Below the pieces are notes generated by a model. The model saw nothing but the letters and a program-made list of their open reading frames with translations, searched no databases and was not told the DNA's origin. DNA of 7,193 nt, taken from contig JAHFTU010000068.1 in assembly GCA_023269295.1 (NCBI GenBank), positions 1 to 7,193 of the forward strand. The letters are read 5' to 3'. This DNA comes from Candidatus Woesearchaeota archaeon (GTDB lineage Archaea > Nanobdellota > Nanobdellia > Woesearchaeales > UBA10216). This document shows positions 5,383 to 7,193 of this stretch, in pieces. The stretch's first letter is position 1, and every line of letters begins with the position of its first letter. The position numbers and the translations under genes were made by a program.

Positions 5383-5685
5383 TTAAAGCACAATATGCTT
5401 CTCATCAGGGACAGAAACGTAGACGCTTTCGCCTTTCTTCAACTGCAAACTCCTGACTATATGTCTGTTAAAATAAATTCCCAACCTATCCTGTGAAAGC
5501 TTAATTATCGCCTGCTTTATTTTAAGCGGGCTCTCCCTCAGCTCGGCAAGCACTTTCTTGGAGGAATCCTGCTCAAATTCAAAGTAATCACATTTTTGGC
5601 ACTGGTAACTTACGGCTTTACTTTTAGCCCCGTTAACCATAACTTCTACCTTCCGCAAGACCGAATTACATTTTGGACACATCAT
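5383..5685 (-). CDS. Zinc-ribbon plus AbrB-like DNA-binding protein, putative antitoxin
   Basis: From the ATG at 5685 the product has 100 residues. Residues 1-37 form a zinc ribbon with two CxxC knuckles (C3/C6 and C29/C32). Residues 57-100 match the SpoVT/AbrB/MazE swapped-hairpin fold: AIIKLSQDRLGIYFNRHIVRS, then LKKGESVYVSV and a final IVL. AbrB-type domains are typical of archaeal antitoxins that dimerise, bind operator DNA and repress their own operon. The small gene just upstream is the presumed toxin. The order toxin then zinc-binding antitoxin recalls MqsRA, although the DNA-binding fold there differs. A longer frame starting at 5718 was rejected because AGGAGG at 5695-5700 lies 9 bases before the ATG at 5685, which also places the first CPKC at the very N-terminus. 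Domain calls are firm; the antitoxin role is inferred. Confidence 0.78.
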   Translation of the reverse strand: MMCPKCNSVLRKVEVMVNGAKSKAVSYQCQKCDYFEFEQDSSKKVLAELRESPLKIKQAIIKLSQDRLGIYFNRHIVRSLQLKKGESVYVSVPDEKHIVL

Positions 5686-5694
5686 TTTACAATC

Positions 5695-5700
5695 CCTCCT
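5695..5700 (-). promoter_or_regulatory. Shine-Dalgarno site that fixes the antitoxin start
   Basis: AGGAGG on the minus strand overlaps the TAG stop of the toxin gene and lies 9 bases before the ATG at 5685. It argues against the upstream in-frame ATG at 5718 and suggests the antitoxin is independently and strongly translated. Confidence 0.7.
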
Positions 5701-5911
5701 ATCGCGACTTTTTGGCATTAATGACGTATAAAACCTTACCCTTTATTTCAAACAATATGTAATAACCACCCTTATCGATTTCAAACTTGCCACCCTTCTT
5801 TCTCGGGTTTTTCGTGCCAAAAATTATCTCAACAACTTTATCCCAAGGAACCTCCCTGGCGTGCTCTTCCAAATAGTGAGTGGTTGGCTGTATCGCTGTA
5901 AAGTAAACCAT
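5699..5911 (-). CDS. Small putative toxin, possibly DUF4258/RelE-like, 70 aa
   Basis: The 70-residue basic protein has a helix-then-strands layout: THYLEEHAREVPWDKVVEII as the likely helices, then GGKFEIDKGGYYILFEI and KGKVLYVINAKKSR as beta strands. The pattern of an N-terminal H..EH.R helix followed by V..II and a closing hydrophobic strand recalls DUF4258 and other small RelE-fold proteins, but the match is by eye and weak. Its position directly before a zinc-ribbon/AbrB gene, with 13 bases between, makes toxin the natural reading. It has no Shine-Dalgarno site and starts within about 15 bases of the predicted transcription start. It could also be a small RNA-binding protein without toxicity. 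Confidence 0.55.
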   Translation of the reverse strand: MVYFTAIQPTTHYLEEHAREVPWDKVVEIIFGTKNPRKKGGKFEIDKGGYYILFEIKGKVLYVINAKKSR

Positions 5912-5914
5912 AAA

Positions 5915-5948
5915 GTCATCACGACTACACTTTTGTAGTATAAATGAC
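5915..5948. promoter_or_regulatory. Perfectly symmetric two-part palindrome in the toxin-antitoxin promoter (putative operator)
   Basis: The layout is GTCAT, 4 bases, ACTACA, 4 bases, TGTAGT, 4 bases, ATGAC. All eleven arm bases pair across a centre at 5931/5932, and the gaps are equal on both sides. It spans the predicted transcription start between the TATA element and the ATG at 5911. A dimeric or tetrameric AbrB-type antitoxin binding here would shut the operon off. Confidence 0.7.
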
Positions 5949-5956
5949 TATATAAA
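5949..5956 (-). promoter_or_regulatory. TATA box of the second toxin-antitoxin operon
   Basis: TTTATATA on the minus strand lies just past the stop codon of the asparagine-synthase gene and about 41 bases before the ATG at 5911, predicting a leader of about 15 bases. A second candidate, ATTTATA at 5939-5945, would give a nearly leaderless message. The pair thus need not depend on read-through from the gene upstream. Confidence 0.55.
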
Positions 5957-5957
5957 T

Positions 5958-6869
5958 TTAACGCTTAAAACTTTGCAACAAACGATGAAGATATTCACGC
6001 TTGTTCCCAAAGCCCGCTGCCCTTGCGAGCTTCCCAAGCGCCTTGTCAAAGCCAGAGCCGTACTGCGCAGCCATCTTGGGCCTGAATGCAATGTCTTTTG
6101 GCAGCCCAGCGGCTGCGGCTATCTCTCTCAGGATCAGCTTTTTCTCGCCGTTACTGATCTTCCATTCGGGCTTTGCCCTCATTGCGGCAACAATGACATT
6201 CTTGTCCAAGAATGGCGCCAATGCCGTTGCCTTGAACTTGGCTGCTACTGCAAAATCCCTGAGGAAGTCACGCTGCCACATGCCTTTCAAGCCCGCCCAG
6301 CATTCAGCGTTAATGTCTTTTGCGATTACGTGGCGCTGGTAGCCTGCAAAAATCTCTTCAGAACCCAGGCCGGTAAAGACCACCCTGATTTTATTCACTG
6401 CCGCAAGCCGCAATGCTGCAATCTCGGTTGCTGCAATCCCAATTGTGACAGGGTCAGCTGTTTTCAGGAGCCTGACTGCCTCTTTGATTGTTTTTTCAGC
6501 AGCATACATTGCATATTCTTTTGAAATAAGCTTCAGCCTCAATTTCTTAGCCGCAACTTTTGCAGCTGCCAGGTCCTTGCTGCCGCTGATTCCCACGCTG
6601 AAGCAAGAGAATTTGTGGCCAAGCTTCTTCAACATGAGCGCGATGAACGAGCTGTCAACGCCCCCAGACAGAAGAACGCCAAACTTTTTGTTTTTTTCAG
6701 CACGGCTCTTAATTGATGCTGCAAATGCCGAATATATCTGTTTCCTTGCTGCTGCGCTGCTTTTGAAAAAGCCCAGCTTATCAGACTCTTTTTCCAGGCT
6801 GCTTATGTAGCGCTTCCACTGCTGCTGCGGAACCAATTTCCCGCCCTTAATTGCGGCTGCCAGTAGCAT
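5958..6869 (-). CDS. Stand-alone asparagine-synthase-domain protein (PP-loop ATP pyrophosphatase)
   Basis: The 303-residue protein, counted from ATG 6869, is the synthetase half of AsnB-type enzymes without the N-terminal glutaminase domain. The PP-loop SGGVDSS (68-74) binds ATP pyrophosphate. GLGSEEIFAGY (167-177) matches the conserved G.G.DE.F.GY segment, with Ser-Glu in place of the usual Asp-Glu. LAPFLD (217-222) is also characteristic. The family adenylates aspartate or another carboxylate and transfers nitrogen. Without a glutaminase it would have to use ammonia or a partner protein, so the substrate is uncertain. The ATG at 6896 was rejected because it lies inside the TATA box; ATG 6869 sits about 30 bases past that box, suiting a leaderless message. 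The last 24 codons belong to the cassette side of the 36-nt repeat. Confidence 0.82.
   Translation of the reverse strand: MLLAAAIKGGKLVPQQQWKRYISSLEKESDKLGFFKSSAAARKQIYSAFAASIKSRAEKNKKFGVLLSGGVDSSFIALMLKKLGHKFSCFSVGISGSKDLAAAKVAAKKLRLKLISKEYAMYAAEKTIKEAVRLLKTADPVTIGIAATEIAALRLAAVNKIRVVFTGLGSEEIFAGYQRHVIAKDINAECWAGLKGMWQRDFLRDFAVAAKFKATALAPFLDKNVIVAAMRAKPEWKISNGEKKLILREIAAAAGLPKDIAFRPKMAAQYGSGFDKALGKLARAAGFGNKREYLHRLLQSFKR
6031..6066. repeat. 36-nt direct repeat, right copy (inside the asparagine-synthase gene)
   Basis: Identical to 5321-5356. It encodes QYGSGFDKALG near the C-terminus of the intact gene. Codon third positions are conserved as well as the protein, although flanking codons have diverged, which points to recent exchange or a functional core. 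Confidence 0.85.
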
Positions 6870-6894
6870 AATGCACGGGAGTGGCTTAAGAAAC

Positions 6895-6903
6895 ATTTAA
6901 ATA
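6895..6903. promoter_or_regulatory. Shared, near-symmetric TATA box for two divergent genes
   Basis: ATTTAAATA is the only TATA-like element between the asparagine-synthase gene (ATG 6869, minus) and the gene starting at 6934 (plus). Its ATTTAAAT core is palindromic. It lies about 30 bases from the first start and 35 from the second, so one element could serve both directions. Confidence 0.5.
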
Positions 6904-6933
6904 CGTTGCTTTTTGCCCAGTTACAGAAAGAAG

Positions 6934-7193
6934 ATGGCAACTAAAAAAGAAGACAAAAGCGCGGCAGCCGAGACAAAGGAAATGTCAAAGGACGAGCAAG
7001 TAGGCTTCCACAAGGGCTCGCTCACTGTCCTTGCTAAAGAAAGGCAGGAGATGCAGCGCATACTCGGCATAGTCGAGCAGCTCATGCAGATGCACCTGTC
7101 TGAATTAAAAAGATTGGGCGTTGACCTGTCAAAAGAAGCTGCCGAAGCAGTGAAGGGCGCAAAGCCGGGAGAGAAAAAGCCGCCGATTGATGA
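6934..7193 (+). CDS. N-terminal part of an unrecognised helical protein, partial
   Basis: The frame opens at ATG 6934 and runs 86 codons to the window edge without a stop. The first 20 residues are charged and probably flexible (KKEDKSAAAETKEMSKDE). Residues about 25-70 form a long amphipathic helix region (FHKGSLTVLAKERQEM, then ILGIVEQLMQMHLSELKRLGVDL) that could be a coiled coil or helical hairpin. A second acidic and basic stretch follows (KEAAEAVKGAKPGEKK). There is no signal peptide or membrane segment. I do not recognise the family. GAAAGAAG just before the ATG is purine-rich but a poor Shine-Dalgarno match, and the TATA box at 6895-6903 predicts a leader of about 9 bases. Coding status is well supported by promoter, start and composition. 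Confidence 0.65.
   Translation, partial: MATKKEDKSAAAETKEMSKDEQVGFHKGSLTVLAKERQEMQRILGIVEQLMQMHLSELKRLGVDLSKEAAEAVKGAKPGEKKPPID

Larger units (their letters stand above)
5321..6030 (-). mobile_element. Putative 0.7-kb toxin-antitoxin cassette inserted in the 3' end of the asparagine-synthase gene
   Basis: A 710-bp repeat unit bounded by the 36-nt direct repeat carries the zinc-ribbon/AbrB antitoxin gene, the small putative toxin gene, their promoter and operator-like dyad, and the present last 24 codons of the asparagine-synthase gene. Deleting one unit would rejoin that gene in frame to the C-terminus coded by 5320-5260. The geometry matches the MNT-HEPN cassette at 560-1786. No recombinase is present. 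Decayed tandem duplication with later insertion of the pair is a serious alternative, since similarity extends beyond the core. Confidence 0.42.

Noticed and set aside
5242..5496. 84-codon + strand frame beginning inside the end of the winged-helix gene
   Set aside because: It covers the asparagine-synthase remnant and the antitoxin 3' end antisense, has no promoter, and its translation reflects the reversed repeat.
5915..5948. Reading the toxin-antitoxin dyad as a terminator of the asparagine-synthase gene
   Set aside because: It is nearly all A/T, lacks a following T tract on the minus strand, and is placed at the predicted start of the next operon, so an operator is the better reading.
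5973..6810. Long + strand open frames of 113-183 codons opposite the asparagine-synthase gene
   Set aside because: They are antisense shadows of a gene with clear PP-loop motifs; their proteins are Cys/Ser/Phe-rich with no domain pattern and no promoter or ribosome-binding site.
1..7193. CRISPR array, tRNA, rRNA or insertion sequence with terminal inverted repeats
   Set aside because: No regularly spaced repeats, no cloverleaf-like segment with typical tRNA arms, and no transposase or terminal inverted repeats were seen on either strand by eye.

Overview
The window looks archaeal. Canonical archaeal TATA boxes of the TTTAAATA type sit about 20-30 bases before start codons (153-160, 607-614, 6895-6903). 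Several genes look leaderless. Others use Shine-Dalgarno sites such as AGGTGA and AGGAGG. Small tightly packed genes, a stand-alone asparagine-synthase domain and many lineage-specific proteins would suit a DPANN-type archaeon, but no marker gene fixes the lineage. No tRNA, rRNA, CRISPR array, integrase or transposase gene is visible.

Layout, left to right: (1) the last 42 codons of a DRG/OBG-family GTPase (TGS domain); (2) a small unrecognised + strand gene (179-577); (3) an MNT nucleotidyltransferase/HEPN toxin-antitoxin pair (649-1784, + strand), between two perfect 28-bp direct repeats (560-587 and 1787-1814); (4) a minus-strand operon, 4362 to 1785, coding for a membrane protein with a Cys-rich outer domain and a charged helical tail, then two paralogous ExeA-like P-loop ATPases, the first with a degenerate Walker B; (5) a divergent + strand regulator built of two OmpR-type winged helices (4545-5267); (6) a second toxin-antitoxin-like pair on the minus strand (small putative toxin first, then a zinc-ribbon/AbrB antitoxin, 5911-5383), between a decayed and an intact copy of the 3' end of an asparagine-synthase gene; (7) that asparagine-synthase-domain gene (6869-5958); (8) the start of a divergent unrecognised helical protein (6934 to the window end).

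The most striking thing is an architecture that occurs twice. Each toxin-antitoxin cassette lies at the 3' end of a minus-strand gene. Each is bracketed by direct repeats taken from that gene's own 3' end (28 bp, and a 36-nt perfect core). In both cases the outer copy still encodes an in-frame terminus for the host gene and slightly overlaps the stop codon of the convergent + strand gene. Removing either cassette by crossing over between its repeats would rejoin a complete gene with a working stop. I infer two small site-specific insertions that replaced the host gene's 3' end while preserving the protein, with any recombinase acting in trans. Partial tandem duplication followed by insertion is the main alternative, chiefly for the second cassette. 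Both toxin-antitoxin promoters carry symmetric palindromes suited to autoregulation.

The membrane protein/ATPase/ATPase operon and its divergent tandem winged-helix neighbour form a second candidate system: a membrane-anchored machine with one apparently competent and one apparently non-hydrolysing ATPase. Its function cannot be told from sequence.
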